Below are positions 5,437 to 11,027 of a DNA stretch of 11,027 nucleotides, piece after piece; position 1 is the first letter of the stretch; each line of letters opens with the position of its first letter. The notes beneath the pieces are model-generated. The model ran no database searches, was not told where the DNA came from, and saw only the letters and a list, made by a program, of their open reading frames with translations. Source of the stretch: Evtepia sp. (GTDB lineage Bacteria; Bacillota; Clostridia; Oscillospirales; Oscillospiraceae); assembly GCA_020025735.1 (NCBI GenBank), contig JAHHRP010000058.1, positions 1 through 11,027 of the forward strand, given 5' to 3'. A program made the translations under genes and the position numbers.

Positions 5437-6816
5437 TTAAATGTGCAGGATGCTCCGTGCCACCTGGAAATAAATAACCAATGTCACTACGTCCACTACG
5501 GTGGAGATAAAAGGGCTGGCCATCACTGCGGGGTCTAGGTGGATTCGTTCTGCTAACAGGGGCAGTAGGCACCCGACTGTTTTTGCACATAAGACGGTAA
5601 AAACCATGGTCAGGCAGATTACGGCGGCCACAGGGCCTGATACGCCAGTGTTGTGCAGAAGAAGGCGGTCTACCACCATGAGTTTGACAAAGTTACAGGC
5701 GGCGAGGGTCAGGCCGCAGAGGACCGCAACGCGGATCTCTTTCCAAATGACCTGTATGGTGTCAGAGAACTCCACCTCACCCAAAGACAGACCACGGATG
5801 ACTGCTACGGATGCCTGCGTACCGCTGTTTCCCCCGGTGCCCGTGAGCATGGGAATAAAGGCGATGAGGGCTGAGCAGGCAGCGAGGGAAGTCTCATAGC
5901 TGGTGAGGACCATGCTGGTTAAGGTGGCTGAGAGCATCAGGATGAGCAGCCAAGGCACGCGGGATTTCCAGGTTTCTAGGACACCGGTGCGCAGATAGGG
6001 TTTGTCGGTGGGGGCCATACCGGCCATTTTCTCAAAGTCCTCAGTGGTTTCTTCCTGCAGCACGTCGATGGCATCGTCCACAGTGACGATACCAACCAGG
6101 CGATTTTCCTGGTCGACTACGGGCAGGGCACCGAAGTCGTATTTGGTGAACATCTGAGCTACGCTCTCCTGGTCTTCCAGTGTGGTTACGGAGATGACGT
6201 TGTGTTCCATGATCTCCTCCAGCACATCGTCATCCTCAGCCAGAATGAGAGTACGCATGGAGATCATGCCGATGAGTTTGCGGTTATTGTCCGTGACGTA
6301 ACAGGTATAAATGGTCTCCTTATCCACACCTGTGCGGCGGATACGCTTGATGGCTTCCTCAGCGGTCATATTGGGCCGGAGACTGACATATTCCGTGGTC
6401 ATGATGCTCCCGGCGCTATCATCAGGATATTTTAGGATCTCGTTAATCATCTTGCGCATTTCTGGGTCTGCCTGCTTGAGAATGCGCTTGACCACGTTGG
6501 CGGGCATCTCTTCCACGATGTCCACTGCATCGTCTACATATAGTTCGTCTACAACATCTTTTAATTCGTTGTCGGAAAAGCCCCGGATGAGCAGTTCCTG
6601 GGCTTCTGCTTCCATCTCGACAAAGGTTTCTGCGGCCAGCTCCTTTGGCAGAAGGCGGAAGAGCAGAGGCAATTTCTCCTCTGGCATCTCGTCAAAGATG
6701 CCGGCTACATCTACGGCATTCATAGTCACTAGGATATCCCGCAGGGTGGTGTATTTTTTGCCCTCCACCAAGGCGCTTAAGGTTTCCTCCAAGGTTACAA
6801 CAGTTTTTTCTGCCAT
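5437..6816 (-). CDS. mgtE: Magnesium transporter MgtE
   Basis: A 459-residue MgtE, the usual length, carrying Mg2+ across the cytoplasmic membrane as a homodimeric, Mg2+-gated channel. The N-terminal helical domain (about 1-130) with repeated ELxDVVDEL-type acidic segments is followed by two CBS domains (about 137-198 and 202-256). In the family these bind Mg2+ at their interface and close the pore. The plug-helix region (about 257-285) leads into five transmembrane helices. The pore signature PMLTGTGGNSGTQAS (322-336) is intact, and Asp442 in STVVDVVTLVIYF corresponds to the conserved selectivity aspartate. ATG 6816 has GGAGG (6825-6829) at 8 nt. Transcription comes from the perfect-consensus promoter at 7063-7091, through a leader of about 240 nt carrying a 31-codon upstream ORF. 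This suggests control after transcription initiation. I found no M-box riboswitch in the leader. Confidence 0.95.
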   Translation of the reverse strand: MAEKTVVTLEETLSALVEGKKYTTLRDILVTMNAVDVAGIFDEMPEEKLPLLFRLLPKELAAETFVEMEAEAQELLIRGFSDNELKDVVDELYVDDAVDIVEEMPANVVKRILKQADPEMRKMINEILKYPDDSAGSIMTTEYVSLRPNMTAEEAIKRIRRTGVDKETIYTCYVTDNNRKLIGMISMRTLILAEDDDVLEEIMEHNVISVTTLEDQESVAQMFTKYDFGALPVVDQENRLVGIVTVDDAIDVLQEETTEDFEKMAGMAPTDKPYLRTGVLETWKSRVPWLLILMLSATLTSMVLTSYETSLAACSALIAFIPMLTGTGGNSGTQASVAVIRGLSLGEVEFSDTIQVIWKEIRVAVLCGLTLAACNFVKLMVVDRLLLHNTGVSGPVAAVICLTMVFTVLCAKTVGCLLPLLAERIHLDPAVMASPFISTVVDVVTLVIYFQVARSILHI

Positions 6817-6847
6817 TGGTATCTCCTCCCAGCTGTTTTCGTTTCAA

Positions 6848-6863
6848 GATGCCTCTTGGCATC
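6848..6863 (-). promoter_or_regulatory. Small perfect hairpin in the mgtE leader
   Basis: The leader RNA reads GATGCC-AAGA-GGCATC, a 6-bp perfect stem with a tetraloop, ending about 19 nt before the mgtE ribosome binding site. No U-run follows, so it is not an intrinsic terminator. It could be part of an alternative structure with the upstream ORF region. Confidence 0.4.
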
Positions 6864-6903
6864 CAGTTTCGTAGCAGGAAGTAAGACACACCGGTGGGCC
6901 TAT

Positions 6904-6999
6904 TCAGTGGGAAGGAAAACTAGACGCCTGCAAAGGCGGCTCATCCATCCGTCCGCGCCATCGGCCTGCCAAAGTGCCGTTACTATCGCCTGCGTCCAT
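6904..6999 (-). CDS. Putative 31-codon leader peptide upstream of mgtE (Asp/Glu-Pro containing uORF)
   Basis: In the mgtE leader, ATG 6999 opens MDAGDSNGTLAGRWRGRMDE (1-20), then PPLQASSFPSH, and ends at TGA (6904-6906), 87 nt before mgtE. GAGGTGA lies 5 nt upstream of the ATG, a good ribosome binding site for this genome. Two features suit a Mg2+-sensing leader peptide: an acidic start (M-D-A-G-D) and D19-E20-P21-P22. In enterobacterial MgtL, acidic and proline codons early in the peptide weaken or stall ribosomes when Mg2+ is low and switch on mgtA. Here the DEPP codons fall inside a G/C-rich segment with self-complementary pieces (CGCC-tttgca-GGCG; GACGC at the start with GCGTC near the end), so ribosome position could change RNA folding. 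The role is inferred. It could instead be a conserved structured RNA that happens to be open. Confidence 0.5.
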   Translation of the reverse strand: MDAGDSNGTLAGRWRGRMDEPPLQASSFPSH

Positions 7000-7062
7000 T
7001 GTGTTCACCTCACTTAGTATGAAAAATGAAAAATGGGATTTTCAGAAAAAAACCCATTCTTT

Positions 7063-7091
7063 ATTATATGGTGGGAGGAATGGTTTGTCAA
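7063..7091 (-). promoter_or_regulatory. Perfect consensus sigma-A promoter of mgtE
   Basis: On the minus strand, TTGACA (7086-7091), exactly 17 bp, then TATAAT (7063-7068). The predicted start near 7056 begins the RNA at or beside AATGGG, which can pair with CCCATT (RNA-sense arms at 7053-7058 and 7032-7037) to form a 5'-terminal hairpin. Confidence 0.85.
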
Positions 7092-7185
7092 TTCTAGGAC
7101 GGAGAAAAGCCGCAGCCTTTTTTTGAAAAAGGGAGGGAGAAGAAGGGAGAGGGTTCTTTTCTTCCTCGAACTGGCAGATCTTTTG

Positions 7186-7237
7186 GAAAAACGAAGAAAA
7201 ACCCAGTGGGGGTGCTGAAACCAGCACCCCCACTGGG
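7186..7237 (-). terminator. Strong intrinsic terminator of the flavodoxin gene
   Basis: A perfect 16-bp stem, CCCAGTGGGGGTGCTG (7202-7217) with its complement (7222-7237), and a 4-nt loop. On the minus strand it is followed by TTTTTCTTCGTTTTT (7187-7201). It ends the flavodoxin transcript 28 nt after the stop codon and insulates the mgtE promoter. Confidence 0.92.
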
Positions 7238-7264
7238 CGTATCATAGGACAGGACAGACTATAA

Positions 7265-7684
7265 TTAGGCGTTTGCCAGAGCATCGCCCAGGGCGCGGCA
7301 CTGTTTCAGGCCGTTGGCATCGGGAGAGAGATTGACGATCAGGGGATCTGCGCAGAGGACAGCGCCAGCCTTCTTGGTGCGCTCAGCCCAATCCCGCATC
7401 CACTGACCATCGCCCCAGTCGTAGGAGCCGAAAAGAACAACCTTCTTGCCGGACAACTTTCCTTCCAAGGCAGTGAAGAAGGGCTCAAACTCATCTTCTT
7501 CCAGCACTTCGTCCCCCATAGAGGGGCAGCCCAGGGCCAGCTTGTCATACTTGGCAGCTTCGTCGGCGTTGGTGTCCAGAACGTTAATCAGTTTGGCCTG
7601 TTTGCCGGTGCCCTCAACCACAGCAGATGCCATGGCGGCGGTGTTGCCGGTACCGGACCAGAAAATGACAGCCATTGTTTCCAT
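7265..7684 (-). CDS. Flavodoxin (short, Clostridium type)
   Basis: A 139-residue cytosolic FMN electron carrier that can stand in for ferredoxin in low-potential electron transfer. The phosphate-binding loop SGTGNT is at 10-15. The 50s loop CPSMGDE (53-59) and 90s loop FGSYDWGDG (85-93) supply the isoalloxazine contacts, with Met56 and Trp90 equivalent to the flanking residues of Clostridium beijerinckii flavodoxin. The whole pattern, including DEVLEEDEFEPF, closely follows that protein. The frame opens earlier (7747), but ATG 7684 has GGAGG (7694-7698) 9 nt upstream, and the earlier part has no ribosome binding site and contains operator sequence. It is a single-gene unit: its promoter (7790-7818) carries two identical palindromes and a strong terminator follows. 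Flavodoxins are often induced by iron limitation or redox stress; which signal acts here is not visible. Confidence 0.95.
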   Translation of the reverse strand: METMAVIFWSGTGNTAAMASAVVEGTGKQAKLINVLDTNADEAAKYDKLALGCPSMGDEVLEEDEFEPFFTALEGKLSGKKVVLFGSYDWGDGQWMRDWAERTKKAGAVLCADPLIVNLSPDANGLKQCRALGDALANA

Positions 7685-7708
7685 GTTAAGATACCTCCGA
7701 TTCTGTTG

Positions 7709-7724
7709 GTTAGCGCTGGCTAAC
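7709..7724. promoter_or_regulatory. Palindromic operator copy 1, flavodoxin 5' UTR
   Basis: GTTAGCGCTGGCTAAC, a palindrome with 6-bp outer arms. It lies just upstream of the flavodoxin ribosome binding site and differs at one central base from the second copy 56 bp away. The length and symmetry suit a dimeric TetR- or MarR-type repressor. Confidence 0.7.
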
Positions 7725-7764
7725 AGAAAGGTGAAAAAGAGGTCCATCGTGGGATGGACTATTT

Positions 7765-7780
7765 GTTAGCGCTCGCTAAC
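7765..7780. promoter_or_regulatory. Palindromic operator copy 2, at the flavodoxin transcription start
   Basis: GTTAGCGCTCGCTAAC, second copy of the palindrome. It starts about 10 bp after the -10 box on the minus strand, covering roughly +3 to +18, where a bound repressor would block transcription. A separate inverted repeat GTCCAT/ATGGAC (7742-7747, 7754-7759) lies between the two copies. Confidence 0.7.
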
Positions 7781-7789
7781 TGCATAAAT

Positions 7790-7818
7790 AAAATACCATA
7801 CGAACAAAAAACTGTCAA
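7790..7818 (-). promoter_or_regulatory. Sigma-A type promoter of the flavodoxin gene
   Basis: On the minus strand, perfect TTGACA (7813-7818), 17 bp, then TATTTT (7790-7795). It is divergent from the carD-like promoter, with about 48 bp between the two -35 boxes. Confidence 0.65.
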
Positions 7819-7866
7819 GCAAAATCCCCTCAAAATAGAAAGTTTGTTTGTTTTGAGAAGAAACCT

Positions 7867-7895
7867 TTGAAAGATCAATACTTTTTTGCTATACT
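7867..7895 (+). promoter_or_regulatory. Sigma-A type promoter of the carD-like gene
   Basis: TTGAAA (7867-7872), 17 bp, then TATACT (7890-7895). The leader to ATG 8017 is about 115 nt and contains GCAGCT (7914-7919) plus GCGCAC (7921-7926) facing GTGCGC (7944-7949) plus AGCTGC (7956-7961). This is a possible two-part hairpin with an internal loop. Confidence 0.65.
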
Positions 7896-8016
7896 ATACA
7901 TTGTGAGTAATTAGCAGCTGGCGCACAAGAAATATTTTATAGGGTGCGCTGTAATAGCTGCCTCCGCTGGCTGGTGCTGGCGGAAGAGGTGTGTTTCACG
8001 GAAGGAGGACCAACTC

Positions 8017-8532
8017 ATGGCAGATAGTTACCGAAAAGGCGAGTATGTTCGTTATGCGTGCAACGGTGTTTGCTTGGTGGATGACGTTCGGCTGGACAGA
8101 CTGGCCAATAAAGAAGCCCCTAAGGAGTTTTATATTTTGAAACCTGTCAGTAACCCGGCCTCCACCATTTTTGTCCCAACTGGCAGCCCGATGCTGGTGA
8201 GTAAGATGTCTCGACTGCCGGATCGGGAGGAATTGGACAAGCTGATCCTATCGACCAAGGGGATCCAGTTCCCCTGGATCGAGGATCGTAAGGTGCGCTT
8301 GGCCCAGTTCCAGGCCATTGTGAAGGAGTGTGACTTACGGGACCTGCTCTGTCTGGCGCTGTGTATTCGGCAGCGCAAACGGAGCCTGAGTGCTGAGGGG
8401 AAAAAGCTAGGGGCCTCAGATGAGGGAGTGCTCCAGCGGGCAGAGGCACTGATTGAGAATCAAGTGGGCTTTGTTCTGCAAGTCAGTGGGGAACAGGTAG
8501 GTCCCTATATCCGCAGCAAATTGGAGAACTGA
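8017..8532 (+). CDS. CarD/CdnL-family RNA polymerase-binding transcriptional regulator
   Basis: A 171-residue protein with an N-terminal Tudor-like RNA polymerase interaction domain (about 5-65, KGEYVRYACNGVCLVDDV then FYILKPV) and a helical C-terminal domain (about 68-170). PWIEDRKVR (86-94) and the closing helices match Firmicute CarD proteins. Family members bind the RNA polymerase beta subunit and the upstream edge of the -10 region, stabilising or tuning open complexes at rRNA and other promoters. ATG 8017 is preceded by AAGGAGG 9 nt upstream. The length is typical. It is a single-gene unit with its own promoter and a shared terminator at 8635-8680. There is no functional link to its neighbours beyond the shared divergent region with flavodoxin. 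Confidence 0.9.
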   Translation: MADSYRKGEYVRYACNGVCLVDDVRLDRLANKEAPKEFYILKPVSNPASTIFVPTGSPMLVSKMSRLPDREELDKLILSTKGIQFPWIEDRKVRLAQFQAIVKECDLRDLLCLALCIRQRKRSLSAEGKKLGASDEGVLQRAEALIENQVGFVLQVSGEQVGPYIRSKLEN

Positions 8533-8634
8533 TACATGGGTCTAAAGTCTATGCTAGTGGGAATGCGTTCTTTTGCAGGCTTGCCGTTCCATCGCGTTTA
8601 TGTTGTGTCAGTGGGGCATGAGAAGAATAAAAAT

Positions 8635-8680
8635 AACCCAGGGTGCATTCTTCTAGGAAGGACACGCCCTGGGTTTCTTT
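8635..8680. terminator. Bidirectional terminator between the carD-like gene and htpG
   Basis: AACCCAGGG (8635-8643) pairs with CCCTGGGTT (8667-8675). Rightward it is followed by TTCTTTTTT, and on the minus strand by TTATTTTTATTCTTC. The 23-nt interior may add a few TG/CA pairs. Confidence 0.85.
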
Positions 8681-8691
8681 TTTAAATAAAA

Positions 8692-10599
8692 TTATTTCAT
8701 CAGGCCGCACACCAATTCAGCATAGTGGGCGGGATCGGGCAGAGGCAGGTCAGCGATGATGAGGGCCTGGTTGTACAGGACCTCTACATAGGCGGCCGCC
8801 TTTTCCTTATCCTCTTCAAAGGCTTTGCTCAGGGCCTGGAACGCAGAGGAATCGGGGTTAAGTTCCAGCACACGCTGAGCGTTCATGGGGAAGTCCCGGC
8901 GCATTTTGCGGAAGTATTTTTCCATTTCCAGGGAGACCGGCCCTTCGGCGGTGAGGCAGACTGCACCGCTCTGGAGGATCTTGGAGATGCGGACCTTGGA
9001 AACTTCCCCTTTCAGGGTTTCCTGAGCAAAGTCCAGCAGTTCCTTGTGATCCTTCTCGGCCTGCTCGGCAGAGGCTTTTTCAGCATCGGTCACGGGCAGG
9101 GCTTCCTCGCTGGCCACGGAGACGAAGGGTTTCTCATAGGCGTTCTCCAGCATTTGCAGCACGATCTCGTCCTCATCTACGGTGAGGTAGAGGACCTCAT
9201 AGCCAGCCTTGAGGACCCGCTCGGCCTGCGGCATCTTAGAGGCGTGTTCCACAGAGTCAGCGCAGACATAATAGATCTTTTCCTGGGACTCAGGCATCCG
9301 ATCCACGTACTCCTTGAGGGAAGTGAGTTTGTTCTCCTTGGAGGACCAGAACAGCAGCAGGTCCCGGATGGTGTCCCGGTTCTGCCCATAAGCATTCATG
9401 AGGGCGTATTTGAACTGCATCCCGAAGGCGGTCCAGAACTGCTGGTATTTCTCCCGATCATCCTTCATGAGTTTGACCAGCTCGTTTTTGATCTTCTTTT
9501 CGATGTTGTTGGCGATCACCTTCAGCTGGCGGTCATGCTGGAGCATCTCCCGGGAGATGTTCAGGGAGACATCGGGAGTGTCTACAATTCCCTGGACGAA
9601 GCTGAAGTGGTCGGGCAGCAGATCGGGGCACTTATCCATAATCATGACCCCGGAGGAGTAAAGCTGCAAGCCCTTTTTGAAGTCAGTGCTGAAGTAGTTC
9701 ATGGGCACCTGGCTGGGGATATACAACAGGGCCTTGTACTCGAAGTTGCCCTCAGCGGCCACATGGACAGACAGGAGGGGGTCCTGCCAGTCACCGAACT
9801 TGGACTTATAGAAGGCGTTGTATTCCTCCTGGGTGACCTCGCTCTTAGGACGCTGCCAAATGGGGACCATGGAGTTGATGGTCTCCCACTCCTTGACCTG
9901 TTCATACTCAGGCTTGTAGTCCTCGCCGGCATCCTCAGGCTTGGGTTTTTGGCGGCTGTGTTCCATCTCCATGCGGATGGGGTAGCGGATGTAGTCGGAG
10001 TATTTTTTGATGAGGTTGGATAGGGCATAGGCTTCCAAATACTCGTCGTAAGATTCCTCGTCGGTGTTGGCCTTGATGGACATGATGACCTCAGTGCCCA
10101 CGGTGTCTTTCTGGCAGGGTTCGATGGTATAGCCTTCCACACCTTCAGACTCCCATTTCCAGGCGGTGTCGGCGCCATAGGCCTTGGAGAGGACGGTGAC
10201 CTTATCGGCCACCATGAAGGCGGAGTAGAAGCCAACGCCAAACTGACCGATGATGTCCAGCTCGGCATCGTCGGCGTTCTCGGTCTCCTTTTTAAATTGC
10301 AGGGAGCCGCTCTTGGCGATGGTGCCCAGGTTGTTTTCCATCTCCTCCTGGGTCATGCCGATGCCGTTGTCGCTGACGGTGAGGGTGCGGGCATCCTTGT
10401 CGGGCACGATGACGATTTTGAAATCGTCCCGGTTCAGGCCGACCTTCTCATCGGTGAGGGCTCGGTAGGCCAGTTTGTCGATGGCATCGCTGGCGTTGGA
10501 GATGATTTCCCGGAGGAAGATCTCTTTGTGGGTGTAAATGGAGTTGATCATGAGATCCATGAGCCGTTGGGATTCGGCCTTAAACTGTTTCTTTTCCAT
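8692..10599 (-). CDS. htpG: Molecular chaperone HtpG (bacterial Hsp90)
   Basis: A 635-residue Hsp90, close to the usual 620-635. It is a cytosolic dimeric ATP-driven chaperone that helps remodel client proteins with DnaK. The N-terminal ATPase domain (1-~215) shows REIISNASDA (catalytic Glu31, Mg-binding Asn35), DNGIGM (77-82) and the lid-region GQFGVGFYSAFMV (118-130). The middle domain carries LNISREMLQ (346-354), with Arg350 in the place of the catalytic arginine that contacts the ATP gamma phosphate. The C-terminal dimerisation domain ends with RVLELNPDSSAFQAL (576-590). No eukaryotic MEEVD tail is present, as expected. The ribosome binding site AGGAGG (10612-10617) is 12 nt from the ATG, rather far but with no better start. 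The promoter overlaps a CIRCE-like operator, so HrcA repression with heat induction is likely. Transcribed alone, ending at 8635-8680. Confidence 0.97.
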   Translation of the reverse strand: MEKKQFKAESQRLMDLMINSIYTHKEIFLREIISNASDAIDKLAYRALTDEKVGLNRDDFKIVIVPDKDARTLTVSDNGIGMTQEEMENNLGTIAKSGSLQFKKETENADDAELDIIGQFGVGFYSAFMVADKVTVLSKAYGADTAWKWESEGVEGYTIEPCQKDTVGTEVIMSIKANTDEESYDEYLEAYALSNLIKKYSDYIRYPIRMEMEHSRQKPKPEDAGEDYKPEYEQVKEWETINSMVPIWQRPKSEVTQEEYNAFYKSKFGDWQDPLLSVHVAAEGNFEYKALLYIPSQVPMNYFSTDFKKGLQLYSSGVMIMDKCPDLLPDHFSFVQGIVDTPDVSLNISREMLQHDRQLKVIANNIEKKIKNELVKLMKDDREKYQQFWTAFGMQFKYALMNAYGQNRDTIRDLLLFWSSKENKLTSLKEYVDRMPESQEKIYYVCADSVEHASKMPQAERVLKAGYEVLYLTVDEDEIVLQMLENAYEKPFVSVASEEALPVTDAEKASAEQAEKDHKELLDFAQETLKGEVSKVRISKILQSGAVCLTAEGPVSLEMEKYFRKMRRDFPMNAQRVLELNPDSSAFQALSKAFEEDKEKAAAYVEVLYNQALIIADLPLPDPAHYAELVCGLMK

Positions 10600-10623
10600 G
10601 GTGCAGACATGCCTCCTGTATCA

Positions 10624-10664
10624 AATAGGGTTAGCACTCTAACCCTTAAAGTGCTAACCCTATT
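10624..10664. promoter_or_regulatory. CIRCE-like HrcA operator upstream of htpG
   Basis: The core reads TTAGCACTC (10631-10639), N9, AAGTGCTAA (10649-10657), against the CIRCE consensus TTAGCACTC-N9-GAGTGCTAA: one mismatch in 18 positions. The palindrome extends to perfect 15-bp arms (10624-10638 and 10650-10664). It covers the transcription start and reaches into the -10 box of the htpG promoter, where HrcA would block initiation. Confidence 0.88.
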
Positions 10665-10690
10665 ATGCTACGGGTGGGATAAAATTGCAA
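10662..10690 (-). promoter_or_regulatory. Sigma-A type promoter of htpG
   Basis: On the minus strand, TTGCAA (10685-10690), 17 bp, then CATAAT (10662-10667). The predicted start near 10655 lies inside the CIRCE-like palindrome. Confidence 0.75.
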
Positions 10691-11027
10691 GTGCTTTCAG
10701 AAAATTTATCACTTTCCATAGCTTGGTGCTAAAAATCCTGGATTTTTTGTCGGATTATTCTCTGGGTGCCTGCTTGGAGAAAGCGGTTTCCTGTTTGCCT
10801 GCGACTCTGATTTGAAATGATATGGGGAAAAATCCAAGTATCCTACCTATTATCTCGTAGTTAGAATCACAGTATTTTAGGTTCGTGTCAAACTGCCCTA
10901 ATCCAGAGGAAATAGGCCAATATGCTTATAAAATAACGGTATACTGGTTTGCTCGTTCATACATAGAGTAACGGGTAAACCAGTATATTAACATTTGCAG
11001 TAATAAAATCTTACTTTTCATACAAAT
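10691..11027. other. Intergenic stretch without a recognisable gene
   Basis: About 340 A/T-rich bases upstream of htpG. No open frame here has both a ribosome binding site and protein-like composition. I see no tRNA or rRNA. AAAAATC/GATTTTT (10731-10748) is a weak AU hairpin. The only other structure is the inverted repeat at 10940-10987. The next gene is presumably beyond the right edge. Confidence 0.6.
10940..10987. repeat. 11-bp perfect inverted repeat in intergenic DNA
   Basis: TATACTGGTTT (10940-10950) and AAACCAGTATA (10977-10987) flank a 26-nt A/T-rich centre. TAACGG occurs just before the left arm (10934-10939) and inside the centre (10969-10974). On the minus strand the arms are followed by CCGTTATTTTAT, so it could be a weak leftward terminator. 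It could also be a recombinase or regulator site. Confidence 0.55.

Noticed and set aside
6817..7056. M-box (ykoK) Mg2+ riboswitch in the mgtE leader
   Set aside because: I looked for the conserved GGUGAGGCUCC start and the AAAGACGCCAAUGGGU core. A GTGAGGTGA is present but serves the uORF, and the core is absent. A covariance-model search would settle it.
8535..8684. 49-codon plus-strand frame after the carD-like gene
   Set aside because: It reads straight through the terminator stem and U-tract at 8635-8680 and has no ribosome binding site.
8725..10023. 432-codon open frame on the plus strand opposite htpG
   Set aside because: It lies entirely antisense to a textbook HtpG gene, has no ribosome binding site that I can see and a composition typical of the reverse of a codon-biased gene (His/Gly/Leu-rich). 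It is a shadow ORF.
10297..10815. 172-codon plus-strand frame at the htpG start
   Set aside because: It is antisense to the htpG coding sequence and then crosses the htpG promoter and CIRCE element.

Overview
The window looks like chromosomal DNA from an anaerobic, low-to-mid GC gut-type Firmicute of the class Clostridia. An Oscillospiraceae relative (Flavonifractor/Lawsonibacter-like) is my inference. The basis is a Clostridium-type short flavodoxin, a clostridial MgtE, a Firmicute-type CarD protein, a clostridial ECF-like sigma factor, strong AGGAGG ribosome binding sites and many near-consensus sigma-A promoters with 17-bp spacers. No mobile element, CRISPR array, rRNA or tRNA was seen.

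Left part (1-2860): the start of a sigma factor gene runs leftward off the window. Divergent from it is a secreted, membrane-anchored seven-bladed RCC1-type propeller protein (520-1800). Then comes a two-gene unit with its own promoter: an unrecognised 142-residue protein whose stop overlaps the start of a GtrA-family membrane protein. A near-perfect bidirectional terminator (2817-2860) closes this unit and the convergent one.

Middle (2877-5410): a leftward lipid operon holds a patatin-like phospholipase followed 10 nt later by a MaoC/hydratase-2 type enoyl-CoA hydratase. Divergent from it, a near-consensus promoter drives a roughly 220-nt leader that looks structured, then a small three-helix membrane protein. 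A bidirectional terminator separates that gene from mgtE.

Right-middle (5437-7237): mgtE is read leftward from a perfect TTGACA-17-TATAAT promoter. Its roughly 240-nt leader carries an unannotated 31-codon upstream ORF containing Asp-Glu-Pro-Pro. This suggests a Mg2+-sensing leader peptide analogous in principle to enterobacterial MgtL, and it is the most interesting item in the window.

Right (7265-11027): a flavodoxin gene has two copies of a GTTAGCGCTNGCTAAC palindrome in its promoter/5' UTR. Divergent from it is a CarD-like RNA polymerase-binding regulator. Convergent with carD is htpG (Hsp90), whose promoter overlaps a CIRCE-type HrcA operator. The last ~340 bases hold no gene that I can see, only an 11-bp inverted repeat. 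Overall the window is a run of small, independently promoted housekeeping and stress units rather than one large cluster.
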